Position numbers and translations under genes: made by a program
From: Thioalkalivibrio sp. K90mix
GTDB lineage: Bacteria > Pseudomonadota > Gammaproteobacteria > Ectothiorhodospirales > Ectothiorhodospiraceae
Length of the DNA: 64,000 nt
Assembly (NCBI RefSeq): GCF_000025545.1
Contig: NC_013889.1
Coordinates: 489,501 to 553,500 of the forward strand
Direction of reading: 5' to 3'
Part shown: positions 16,580 through 24,858 of the stretch, in pieces
Layout: every line of letters begins with the position of its first letter
Numbering within the stretch: position 1 is the first letter of the stretch
The notes under the pieces: generated by a model
Seen by the model: only the letters and a program-made list of their open reading frames with translations
Told to the model about the DNA's origin: nothing
The model's database searches: none

Positions 16580-17371
16580 TCAGTCGTCCGAGTCGGACAT
16601 CGTGGTCACGAAGGCCTGCTCCACGGTGAAGTTGCCGACCCCCTTGTAGTTCGTCTGGGTCCAGCCATGTTCGACCAGCCATTCGCTCATTTCGCGGTTC
16701 ATCGCCGGGTTGCCGCAGAGCATCACGCGGTCGTGCTCCGGATCCGCCGGGGGCAGGTTGAGGATCTGGAACAGTTCGCCGGAGCGGAACATGTCGGCCC
16801 CGCGCTGGTTGTTGTCATACGGCTGCTGCGCGATCGGGCAGGCAAAGTCGTGGTTCTCGCGGGTGACCGTCGGTACGTAGCGCAGCCGGTCGCTGATGCG
16901 TGACTCGATTTCCTGGCGATAGGCCAGCTCCTCGACGGTACGCACGCTGTGCACCAGCACCGCGTTTTCGAAGTGTTCGAACAGTTCCGGGCTGCGGATC
17001 AGCGAGATGAACGGCGCCAGCCCCGTGCCGGTGGCCAGCATGTACAGGGTGCGTCCGGGCTGCACGTAGTCGAAGGTCAGCGAGCCCGTGACCTTGGTGT
17101 TGATCCAGACTGAATCGCCCGGCCCGGCCTGGGCCAGGCGGCTGGTCAACGCGCCGTCGGGCACGTGGATGCTCAGAAACTCCAGTTCCTCGGCCTCGGG
17201 CTCGGAGACGATCGAATAGGCGCGCGGGATCAGCTTGCCCTCGGGGCGCAGCCCCAGCGTCACGAACTGCCCGTTCTTGAACTGCAGGCCTTCCGGGCGC
17301 GTGGTCTTGAAGCTGAAGGTCTTGTCCGACCAGCGATGGGTCGAGGTGATCTGTTCTTCCGAATACGGCAT
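16580..17371 (-). CDS. fpr: Ferredoxin/flavodoxin--NADP+ reductase
   Basis: A 263-residue FNR-family flavoprotein. The FAD-binding RAYSIVSEP motif is near residue 52, the NADPH-binding GTGLAPFISLIRSPE near 115-130, and VMLCGNPAMN follows. The C terminus lacks the single aromatic residue of plant FNR and resembles bacterial Fpr. It would pass electrons between NADPH and ferredoxin or flavodoxin. ATG at 17371 is chosen over an upstream in-frame ATG at 17479 because MPYSEEQITSTHRWSD is the usual family N terminus and GGGAACCC precedes it. Confidence 0.9.
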   Translation of the reverse strand: MPYSEEQITSTHRWSDKTFSFKTTRPEGLQFKNGQFVTLGLRPEGKLIPRAYSIVSEPEAEELEFLSIHVPDGALTSRLAQAGPGDSVWINTKVTGSLTFDYVQPGRTLYMLATGTGLAPFISLIRSPELFEHFENAVLVHSVRTVEELAYRQEIESRISDRLRYVPTVTRENHDFACPIAQQPYDNNQRGADMFRSGELFQILNLPPADPEHDRVMLCGNPAMNREMSEWLVEHGWTQTNYKGVGNFTVEQAFVTTMSDSDD

Positions 17372-17475
17372 GGGTTCCCACGGTTGATCGATTGAGAATG
17401 GCTGCACGCTAACAGCTTGCAACAGGCAAGGCGAAAGCGTTGGATAACAGAAGGGTTGAGGCGTCAGGCCGGGAT

Positions 17476-19929
17476 TCAAGCCTGGTTATCGGTGTTTCCC
17501 TGGCTGGCAAGCGCTGCGAGGTGATCGGTCAAAGGGATCGGCTTTGCCAGGTGGTAGCCCTGGACAAAGTCGAGTCCGATCTCGCGCAGGTGGTGCATCG
17601 TCTCCTCGGATTCCACGCACTCGGCGATGGTGCGCAGCCCGAGCACATGGCCGACGCGGTGGATTGCGGTGACCATCGCCGCGTCGACGGCGTTGGTTGC
17701 GATGTCGCGCACGAAGCTGCCGTCCACCTTGAGGAAGTCGACCGGCAGGTTCTTCAAGTAGCCGAACGAGGACAGCCCGCTGCCGAAGTCGTCCAGGGAG
17801 AAGCGGCAACCCATGTAGCGCAGCGCCCGGATCAGCCCCTGCGCGCGGTCGTGATGGCTGATCGCGGCGGTCTCGGTAACCTCGAAGATGATCTGCTGCG
17901 CCTGAATGCGGAACTGGCTCATGCGGCTGGTGATGAACTCGAGCATCCCGTCCTGCGCCAGCGATTGTCCGGACAGGTTGATCGACACCACGACTGGGGC
18001 ATGATGCGGGTTCCGGTCCCGGTGATCGGCCAGCTGGCGAAACACGAGTTCGACCACATGGCGATCGATCTCGGGCATCAGGTGGTAGCGCTCGGCGGCC
18101 GGGATGAAGGCACCCGGGGTGATCAGGGTTCCGTCTTCCCCGTGCAGACGCAGCAGGATCTCGACATGGTCCAGTGGCAGATCGGCGCCGTTCAGGGGCT
18201 TGACTGGCTGGGCATAGGCGACAAACCGGGCCTCCTCCAGCGCCGCACGCAGACGGCCGACCCATTCCATCTCGCCATGGCGCCGGCGCAGGATCTGGTC
18301 GGAGGGCTTCCAGGTATAGAGGCGGTTGCGCCCGAGATCCTTGGCCACGTAGCAGGCGGAATCCGCCTGGCTGAGGACCTCCGGAAGATTCTGGCCGGGG
18401 CCCTCGATCGGGACCAGGCCGATGCTCATGCCGACATCGAAGCGGCGGCCCTCCCAGGAGAAGCGCAGGCCCTGGGCCGTGGCCAGCAGCTTGTTGCCAA
18501 TCGCCTCCGCGCGTTCCACTGGACAGTGCCTCAGCAGCAGCCCGAATTCGTCGCCGCCGAGCCGCGCAAGGGTGTCGCTGTCGCGGATATGGGCGGGCAG
18601 CAGATCGGCCAGTTCGCGCAGCAGCGCGTCCCCGGCCTGGTGGCCGCAGGTGTCGTTGATGATCTTGAACTGGTCCAGGTCCATGTAGAACAGCGCGTGG
18701 GGTGTGTCGCCCTCCTCCAGGGTGCGCAGGGCCTCGTCCAGGCGGCGTTCGAACTCGCGGCGGTTGCACAGGCCGGTGAGCTCGTCGTGGGTAGCCTGGT
18801 GGTTCAGTTGCTGGGTCATGCGCCACAGCTCGGTGTGGTCGTGCAGCACGACCACGACCCCCTCGCTGTGGTGGTCCGGTCGCCGCAGAGGCGAGACCAG
18901 CAGACGGACCACGCGTGCGGCCCCGTCCGGACGGCGCAGCACGCGCTCCGGCGACTCCAGCGTCATGCCCGTTTCCAGGCACTGCGTGACCGGATTCATA
19001 ACCCGGTGGCCGGTATGCGTGTCCTCGAGCTCCAGCAACTCGTCGAGGCGCTGGCCCTGGACCGCCGTGGCGTCCACGCCCAGCAGGTCGCGCGCCGACG
19101 GGTTGAGATAGGTCAGGCGCCCGGTGGTGTCCGCGGTCAGCACGCCGTCGCTGATGGAGTGCAGCGTGGTCAGGAGCCGGTCGCGTTCCGAGGCGGTGCT
19201 GGCCTCGGCCGCGCGCAGCGATGTGATGTCCCAGGCGACACCGAGCACGCCTGGCTGAAATGACTGGGCGACCTCCATCGGCATCCAGGAGATGGCGAAG
19301 TGGCTGTCGCCGACCTTGACCTCGCTTTGGAATTGTTCTCCCTCGAGCGCGCGGTCGATCGCGGACAGGATGGCCGGATGGTCGGCGTACAACAGGCGTG
19401 CGTCCTGTCCGACGACCTCGCCGGGTTGCAGTCCCAGGCTGTGCAGGGCAGCCCCCTCGGACAGGGTGAAAACGCCATCGGGCCCCAGCCCGAACAGGAG
19501 CAGCGGCGCGTGACGGATCGTGGCCGAGAGCTGGGTTTCCAGTTCGTGCAGGGCCTGCTCGGACTGCTGTTGCCGGGTGATGTCGCGGACCGTGGCCAGG
19601 ACCTCGATATCCTCCCCGGTGTGAATCGCGTTGATATTGATCTCGGCCGGGAATTCCGCCCCGTCGCGGCGGCGGTAGCGCGTTTCAAAGCGGGCCGGCA
19701 GGCGCTCGTCGGGCTGGCCGTGCGCACGGTCGACGTCGGCTTGCGTGGCCTCGAGGTCGATCGTGGTGATGTGGATGCCGCCGGTCAGTTCGTCCTGGGC
19801 GTAGCCGAGCAGGCGTGATGCGGCCTGGTTTGCCGCGACGACATGGCCCGCTCGATTGAGCACCAGCTGCGCCTCCGGTGCCTGTTCAAACAGGCGCTGA
19901 AAGCGGGTGCTGTCCGGGTGATCGGGCAT
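17476..19929 (-). CDS. PAS-PAS-PAS-GGDEF-EAL c-di-GMP turnover protein
   Basis: 817 residues without an obvious signal or membrane helix. Three PAS-like domains (about 10-120, 130-245, 250-370) precede a GGDEF domain with intact motif at 458-462 and an RDSD inhibitory I-site five residues upstream (449-452). The EAL domain (about 560-805) has E-I-L instead of E-A-L at 590-592 but keeps the metal-site residues in SINLSG, FEVTETAA, LDDFGSG and ECVES. It is probably a bifunctional cytosolic cyclase/phosphodiesterase sensing redox or small ligands. ATG at 19929 is the likely start. Confidence 0.9.
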   Translation of the reverse strand: MPDHPDSTRFQRLFEQAPEAQLVLNRAGHVVAANQAASRLLGYAQDELTGGIHITTIDLEATQADVDRAHGQPDERLPARFETRYRRRDGAEFPAEININAIHTGEDIEVLATVRDITRQQQSEQALHELETQLSATIRHAPLLLFGLGPDGVFTLSEGAALHSLGLQPGEVVGQDARLLYADHPAILSAIDRALEGEQFQSEVKVGDSHFAISWMPMEVAQSFQPGVLGVAWDITSLRAAEASTASERDRLLTTLHSISDGVLTADTTGRLTYLNPSARDLLGVDATAVQGQRLDELLELEDTHTGHRVMNPVTQCLETGMTLESPERVLRRPDGAARVVRLLVSPLRRPDHHSEGVVVVLHDHTELWRMTQQLNHQATHDELTGLCNRREFERRLDEALRTLEEGDTPHALFYMDLDQFKIINDTCGHQAGDALLRELADLLPAHIRDSDTLARLGGDEFGLLLRHCPVERAEAIGNKLLATAQGLRFSWEGRRFDVGMSIGLVPIEGPGQNLPEVLSQADSACYVAKDLGRNRLYTWKPSDQILRRRHGEMEWVGRLRAALEEARFVAYAQPVKPLNGADLPLDHVEILLRLHGEDGTLITPGAFIPAAERYHLMPEIDRHVVELVFRQLADHRDRNPHHAPVVVSINLSGQSLAQDGMLEFITSRMSQFRIQAQQIIFEVTETAAISHHDRAQGLIRALRYMGCRFSLDDFGSGLSSFGYLKNLPVDFLKVDGSFVRDIATNAVDAAMVTAIHRVGHVLGLRTIAECVESEETMHHLREIGLDFVQGYHLAKPIPLTDHLAALASQGNTDNQA

Positions 19930-20029
19930 GGCGACAGGATGAATCCTTTCGTAGGGTGCGGGGGTCGCAACATGGATCCGCTCCCGAGTGTCACCTGTCG
20001 CGCGGGTGCTGGCAAGCGTTGGTCGCTGG

Positions 20030-21172
20030 TTATTGTCCGGGCGCCTGGGTGAGGCGGGAGAGGTGATCCACGGCCGGCGATGGCGAGGGGCTGCGCAACC
20101 GTTCGAGTGCCCAGCCGACGTGTTCGCGTACCAGGGGGGAGGGGTGGTCGGCGCGGGCGCGAAGGGCCGCCTCGGCCTCCGCGGAGGGCGGGCCATTGCC
20201 CAGGGCGACCGCCAGGTTGCGCAACCACTGCTCGTGACCGATGCGGCGGATGGCCATGCCCTTGGTACGGTGCAGGAAGATGGTCTCGTCCCAGCCGAAC
20301 AGCTCCACCAGGCTGGCGGCATCCAGCCCGTGGCGGGCGACGAAGTCGGGTTCCGCGGAGACTTCGGCAAAGCGATTCCACGGGCAGACCAGCTGGCAGT
20401 CGTCGCAACCGTAGATGCGGTTGCCGATCAAGGGGCGCAGATCTTCGGGGATCGACCCCTTCAGTTCGATGGTCAGGTAGGAGATGCAGCGCCGGGCGTC
20501 CAGGTCGTAGGGCCCGCGAAAGGCCTGCGTCGGGCAGATGTCGAGGCAGGCGGTACACGCCCCGCAGTGTTCGCCGACCGGGTCGTCCACCGGGAGCGGC
20601 AGGTCCGTGAACAGCTCGCCCAGGAAGAACCAGGAGCCGCTCTCGCGGGCGAGCAGATTGGTGTTCTTGCCGATCCAGCCGAGCCCGGCGCGCGCGGCCA
20701 GGGCCTTTTCCAGGATCGGGGCGCTGTCAGTAAACGCGCGATAGCCGTGCGGTCCTGCCTCGGATTCGATGCGCCGACCGAGCTCGGTCAGGCGCTTGCG
20801 GATCAGCTTGTGGTAGTCGCGGCCGAGGGCGTAACGGGAGACATAGGCGCGGTCCCGTTCGGCCAGCTGGATCGCGGGGCGACGTGTGCGCGGCGGGAAA
20901 TAGTCCATGCGCACGCTGATTACGCGCTGTACACCCGCCATCAGTTGTGCGGGATCGTGGCGCAGTGCGGCGCGTTCGGCCATCCAGCCCATCTCGCCGT
21001 GCGAGCCCTTCTCGAGCCAGCGATCCAGGTGCTGGCGATCTGCCTCCGGGACCGTGGCGGGCGCGATGCGCAGGGCCTGGAAGCCCAGCTCGCGGCCCCA
21101 GGCCCGAATCTGTTCGGCCAGCGCGGCACATTGGCGTGGATCGAGGGGCTCAGGCACGATTTCGGCAATCAT
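20030..21172 (-). CDS. queG: Epoxyqueuosine reductase
   Basis: A 380-residue cobalamin and iron-sulfur enzyme that catalyses the last step of queuosine synthesis, reducing epoxyqueuosine in tRNA. Two 4Fe-4S clusters are supported by CGACTACLDICPTQAF and CDDCQLVCPWN. The catalytic region TDSAPILEKALAARAGLGWIG and a C-terminal HEAT-like helical tail (residues about 310-370) are present. It is divergent from nnr with 19 bp between starts, the same arrangement as in Escherichia coli. A probable queuosine-mannosylating enzyme is encoded at 48476-49558. Confidence 0.96.
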   Translation of the reverse strand: MIAEIVPEPLDPRQCAALAEQIRAWGRELGFQALRIAPATVPEADRQHLDRWLEKGSHGEMGWMAERAALRHDPAQLMAGVQRVISVRMDYFPPRTRRPAIQLAERDRAYVSRYALGRDYHKLIRKRLTELGRRIESEAGPHGYRAFTDSAPILEKALAARAGLGWIGKNTNLLARESGSWFFLGELFTDLPLPVDDPVGEHCGACTACLDICPTQAFRGPYDLDARRCISYLTIELKGSIPEDLRPLIGNRIYGCDDCQLVCPWNRFAEVSAEPDFVARHGLDAASLVELFGWDETIFLHRTKGMAIRRIGHEQWLRNLAVALGNGPPSAEAEAALRARADHPSPLVREHVGWALERLRSPSPSPAVDHLSRLTQAPGQ

Positions 21173-21191
21173 TACGATCGAGGCAAGAAAC

Positions 21192-22706
21192 GTGAATGAT
21201 GGACCCGGGGGGATCCCCCTGACCAGCGCGCTCTACGACAGCGAGGGCATGCGGGCCCTGGATGCGGCCGGCACGGCCCTGCCGGAGATCGCGCCCGGAG
21301 AATTGATGGAGCGGGCCGGTGCCGCTCTGCTGGCGGCCGTCAGGGCTCACTGGCCCGATGTGCGTCGGCTCGGCATCCTCTGCGGCCCCGGCAACAACGG
21401 GGGCGACGGTTATGTGCTGGCGCGCCTGGCGGCGCAGGCCGGCCTGGATGTGCGGCTCCACGGTGGCCCGTCGCGGGCGCGGCCGGAGTCGGATGGACGT
21501 CAGGCATGTCGGCGCTGGGTCGAGCACGGGGGTGTGATGGCGCCGCTCGAGGCCTTCGACCCGCTGGATGCCGAGCTGTGGGTCGACTGTCTGTTCGGTA
21601 TCGGGCTGGAGCGCCCCTTGCATGACGCCTACGGCGAGGTAGTCGAGCGCCTGAATGCCTCGGGGCGGCCCGTGCTGTCCGCGGACATCCCCTCGGGCGT
21701 CAATGCCGACACCGGCGCGGTGCCGGGACCCGCGGTGCGCGCCCGGCATACCGTGACCATGATTGCCGACAAGCTGGGGCTGCACACCGGCGCGGGCGTG
21801 GACTACGCGGGCACCGTGGAGGTGGCGCGGCTGGATCTGCCCGAGCCGATTGCCCGGGGCGTGATGCCGCGGGCCCGGCATTTGGGCCCCGAGGGCTGGC
21901 GGGATCGGCTGCCGGCCCGTCGGCCGGGGGCGCACAAGGGCGACGCCGGACATGTGCTGGTGGTCGGGGGCGCACCGGAGTTCTCCGGGGCGGCCCGGCT
22001 GACAGCGCTGGCGGCCCTGCGGGCCGGGGCCGGACGGGTCACACTGGCCACGCACGAGGATCATGCGGCCTGGGCGAATGCCGACCGGCCCGAGATCATG
22101 GTGAGGGCGGTCCCCGAGCCCTCGGATCTGTTGCGCCTGGCCCGCCAGGTGGATGTGATCGCGGCAGGGCCGGGCTTGGGTACCGGGGAGTGGGGTCGCC
22201 GCCTGTGGCATGCGGTCGCCGACGCCGGGGTGCCCTTGGTGGTGGATGCCGATGCCCTCAATCTGCTGGCCGCGACACCTCGGCAGATGGATTCCTGGGT
22301 CCTGACGCCGCATCCGGGCGAGGCCGGTCGCCTGCTGAATCGCCCGACGACGGAGGTCGAGTCGGATCGACCGGCGGCGGTGCTTGAGCTGGCGCAGCGC
22401 TTCGGCGGAGTGTCGCTGCTCAAGGGGGGTGGGACGCTGGTCGCCGATGGTGGTGGCGAACCACTGACCTGTGTGACCGGAGGCCATGCCGGCATGGCGA
22501 TCCCCGGGAGCGGAGACGTGCTCACGGGGATTATCGTCGCGCTGCGCGCTCAGAGATTGGAGGCGCGTGCCGCGGCCGAGATCGGGGCGGCCTGGCATTG
22601 TGCCGCGGGCCAGGTTCTGCGCGCGCGGCTGGGCAGCTGGCGCGGGCTGCTGGCGGGCGAACTGGCGGATGCGCTGCCCGCCGCCGCCGGGGAGGCGGGG
22701 ACGTGA
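21192..22706 (+). CDS. nnr: Bifunctional NAD(P)H-hydrate epimerase / ADP-dependent dehydratase
   Basis: A 504-residue metabolite-repair enzyme that epimerises and dehydrates damaged NAD(P)H hydrates. The N-terminal YjeF_N epimerase domain (about 1-215) has CGPGNNGGDGYVLAR; the C-terminal ribokinase-like dehydratase (about 225-495) has GSGDVLTGII and NADRPEIMV. The GTG start at 21192 is favoured by GAGG eight bases upstream. The following tsaE gene starts inside the stop codon. First gene of the conserved nnr-tsaE-amiC-mutL-miaA-hfq-hflX series. Confidence 0.95.
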   Translation: MNDGPGGIPLTSALYDSEGMRALDAAGTALPEIAPGELMERAGAALLAAVRAHWPDVRRLGILCGPGNNGGDGYVLARLAAQAGLDVRLHGGPSRARPESDGRQACRRWVEHGGVMAPLEAFDPLDAELWVDCLFGIGLERPLHDAYGEVVERLNASGRPVLSADIPSGVNADTGAVPGPAVRARHTVTMIADKLGLHTGAGVDYAGTVEVARLDLPEPIARGVMPRARHLGPEGWRDRLPARRPGAHKGDAGHVLVVGGAPEFSGAARLTALAALRAGAGRVTLATHEDHAAWANADRPEIMVRAVPEPSDLLRLARQVDVIAAGPGLGTGEWGRRLWHAVADAGVPLVVDADALNLLAATPRQMDSWVLTPHPGEAGRLLNRPTTEVESDRPAAVLELAQRFGGVSLLKGGGTLVADGGGEPLTCVTGGHAGMAIPGSGDVLTGIIVALRAQRLEARAAAEIGAAWHCAAGQVLRARLGSWRGLLAGELADALPAAAGEAGT

Positions 22707-23170
22707 ACGCCGGGATCCGGTTGCCGGACGCCGCGGCCACGGAACGGGCCGGCGCGGTGCTGGCTGGGATGGAAGGCCTGCGGATCGTCTACCTGGAAGG
22801 GGATCTCGGGGCGGGCAAGACCACCTGGGCGCGTGGCCTCCTGCAGGCGCTGGGGCATGCGGGCAACGTGCGCAGCCCCACCTACACGCTGGTGGAGCCC
22901 TACGAACTCCAGGGGCGCGGCGTATTGCACTTCGACCTGTATCGCCTGGCGGATCCGGAGGAGCTGGAGTACCTGGGGGTGCGCGAGGCCTTTGGTGAGC
23001 AGGCGCTCTGGCTGGTGGAGTGGCCGGAGCGCGGGGCCGGCTGGCTGCCGGAGCCGGATCTGCGGGTGCGGCTGGAAGCGCACGAACCGGACGGGCGCAT
23101 GCTGTATGTGTCCGGGCCGGCCGCTGCCGATTATCGGGCGCTCGTTGACAAAGCCTTTCGGGTTTATTAA
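22703..23170 (+). CDS. tsaE: tRNA threonylcarbamoyladenosine ATPase TsaE
   Basis: A 155-residue P-loop ATPase that works with TsaB-TsaD in t6A37 modification of ANN-decoding tRNAs. The Walker A motif is GDLGAGKTTWARG; SPTYTLVEPYE and HFDLYRLADPEELEYLG are characteristic. GTG start at 22703 overlaps the nnr stop (GTGA), with GGAGG seven bases upstream. Length is normal for the family. Confidence 0.95.
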   Translation: MNAGIRLPDAAATERAGAVLAGMEGLRIVYLEGDLGAGKTTWARGLLQALGHAGNVRSPTYTLVEPYELQGRGVLHFDLYRLADPEELEYLGVREAFGEQALWLVEWPERGAGWLPEPDLRVRLEAHEPDGRMLYVSGPAAADYRALVDKAFRVY

Positions 23171-23357
23171 CTCAATGAAAAACCGATAAAAATCCCAATA
23201 TCGAGTGGGGTTCCGGTTCGTGGTGCGCGAAGGATGAGTTGCAATGTCACACGCAAAAACCGCGATATCTCGCTCATAAAGAACGAATTTTGCTATTGCT
23301 TTTCCAGAAAAAGCGTCCACAATGTAGGCAGACCCCCTGAATTAAAAGGGATTCGCC
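23171..23357 (+). promoter_or_regulatory. AT-rich leader with a possible sigma70 promoter before amiC
   Basis: This 187-bp gap is conspicuously richer in A and T than the flanking genes. The best promoter-like pair is TTGCTT at 23296-23301 and CACAAT at 23318-23323 with a 16-bp spacer, a modest match to sigma70. AAGGG at 23346-23350 precedes the GTG start. It may supply a second promoter for amiC-mutL-miaA. Confidence 0.35.
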
Positions 23358-24725
23358 GTGGGCCAAAGCTCGATTCCGGATATGCGCCGCCGCCAGGTGC
23401 TGCGCGCCCTGACTGCCCTGGGGCTGGTCGGGCTGCCGCTGCCCGCGCTCGCGCGCACGGGTGTCGAGCGGGTGCGCATGTCCGTGGATGGCGACACCAC
23501 GCGCCTGGTCTTCGACATGGACGGCGATGTCGAATACTCGATGTTCAAGCTCGAGTCGCCCGATCGTCTGGTGGTGGATATCAAGAACGCCCGCGCGGTG
23601 GACGAGCTGAAGCTCAGTTCCAACCCGCGTTCGGTCGTCGAGTCGATCCGCCACGCCCCGCGCGACGGCGGCGATCTGCGCGTGGTGTTCGACCTGCGCA
23701 AGCCGATCGAGCCGCGCAGCTTCAAGCTGATGCCGGCCCAGGATTCGCCGCATCGTCTGGTGCTCGATCTGACCAGCCGTGAGGGTGCCCCCACGCAGTC
23801 GGCCCGGGAGGAATCCCGCGACAACGGCGAACCTCGCCGTGGCCGCTCGCAGGAGGATCTGCGTGATGTGGTGGTTGCCATCGACGCCGGTCATGGCGGG
23901 CATGACCCGGGCGCGATCGGCCCCGCCGGGACCCGCGAGAAGGACGTGGTCCTGCAAATATCCAAGCGGCTGGCCGAGCGTGTCGACAACGAGCGCGGCA
24001 TGAAGGCGGTGATGATTCGTACCGGCGATTACTTCCTGCCCCTGCGCGAGCGTATCGAGCGTGCGCGCGAGGCGGACGCCGACGTGTTTGTGTCGATTCA
24101 CGCCGACGCCATCGCCAACCGCAACGTGCAGGGTTCCTCGGTATATATGCTCTCCGAACGCGGGGCCTCCAGCGAGGCCGCCCGCTTCCTGGCGCAGCGC
24201 GAGAACCAGGCCGACCTGCGGCTGGGCGGTGTGCCGATCAACGGCAAGGATGACTCCCTGACCAACGTGCTGCTGGATCTGGCTCAGAGCGGCAGTCTCG
24301 AGGCGAGCAACACCCTGGCCGAGCGCATGATTTCCGAGCTGCACCGGGTGGGCAAGGTGCGCAAGCCGGAGGTCGAGCGGGCCAACTTCGCGGTGCTGCG
24401 CTCGCCCGATGTCCCGTCCATCCTGGTCGAGGCCGCGTTCATCTCCAACCCGTCCGAGGAACGCAAGCTGCGCAGCAGCGACTTCCAGAACTCGCTGGCG
24501 GATGCGCTGCTGACCGGGCTGAGGTCCTATTTTTCGACGCATGCCCGCCCGGGCACGCTGATCGCCGATGGCCAGCCGGACCAGCACATCATTCGCCCCG
24601 GCGAGACCCTGTCGGGGATTGCCGACCGCTATAGCCTGTCGCTGGCCGACCTGCGTTCGGCGAATAACGTCAGTGACGATCGCATCTACGCCGGCCAGGT
24701 CCTGCGCATCCCGCGCGATTCCTGA
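23358..24725 (+). CDS. amiC: N-acetylmuramoyl-L-alanine amidase, AmiC type with LysM
   Basis: A 455-residue periplasmic amidase that cleaves septal peptidoglycan during daughter-cell separation. The N terminus has MRRRQVLRALTAL followed by a hydrophobic stretch ending ALA, a possible Tat signal. An AMIN domain (about 35-150) precedes Amidase_3: zinc ligands in DAGHGGHDPGA (H), EKD (E) and SIHADA (H), and catalytic E in LVEAAFISN. A C-terminal LysM (about 408-453) binds glycan. GTG at 23358 or ATG at 23382 may be the start. E. coli carries amiB at this place. Confidence 0.9.
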   Translation: MGQSSIPDMRRRQVLRALTALGLVGLPLPALARTGVERVRMSVDGDTTRLVFDMDGDVEYSMFKLESPDRLVVDIKNARAVDELKLSSNPRSVVESIRHAPRDGGDLRVVFDLRKPIEPRSFKLMPAQDSPHRLVLDLTSREGAPTQSAREESRDNGEPRRGRSQEDLRDVVVAIDAGHGGHDPGAIGPAGTREKDVVLQISKRLAERVDNERGMKAVMIRTGDYFLPLRERIERAREADADVFVSIHADAIANRNVQGSSVYMLSERGASSEAARFLAQRENQADLRLGGVPINGKDDSLTNVLLDLAQSGSLEASNTLAERMISELHRVGKVRKPEVERANFAVLRSPDVPSILVEAAFISNPSEERKLRSSDFQNSLADALLTGLRSYFSTHARPGTLIADGQPDQHIIRPGETLSGIADRYSLSLADLRSANNVSDDRIYAGQVLRIPRDS

Positions 24726-24858
24726 ACCCATCCTGGCAGGCGGTCACGGTTTCAGGCCCCGGCCCGCCACTGGCGAGGCCGGCAGGCCCCGCGAACGTGC
24801 AAATCGGTCCGTGTTTCCCTAGGCTTGTGGGCCCCTGTCCCGGCCCACGGATTTGCGC

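Noticed and set aside
19951-19961. GTAGGGTGCGG near the PAS-GGDEF-EAL start as a third REP-like copy
   Set aside because: Only 11 bases match the 32-bp element and the rest of the unit is absent; chance in GC-rich DNA is adequate.
20907-21191. N-terminal extension of nnr into queG
   Set aside because: The extra residues overlap the divergent queG coding region and have no YjeF similarity; GTG 21192 with GAGG is the natural start.
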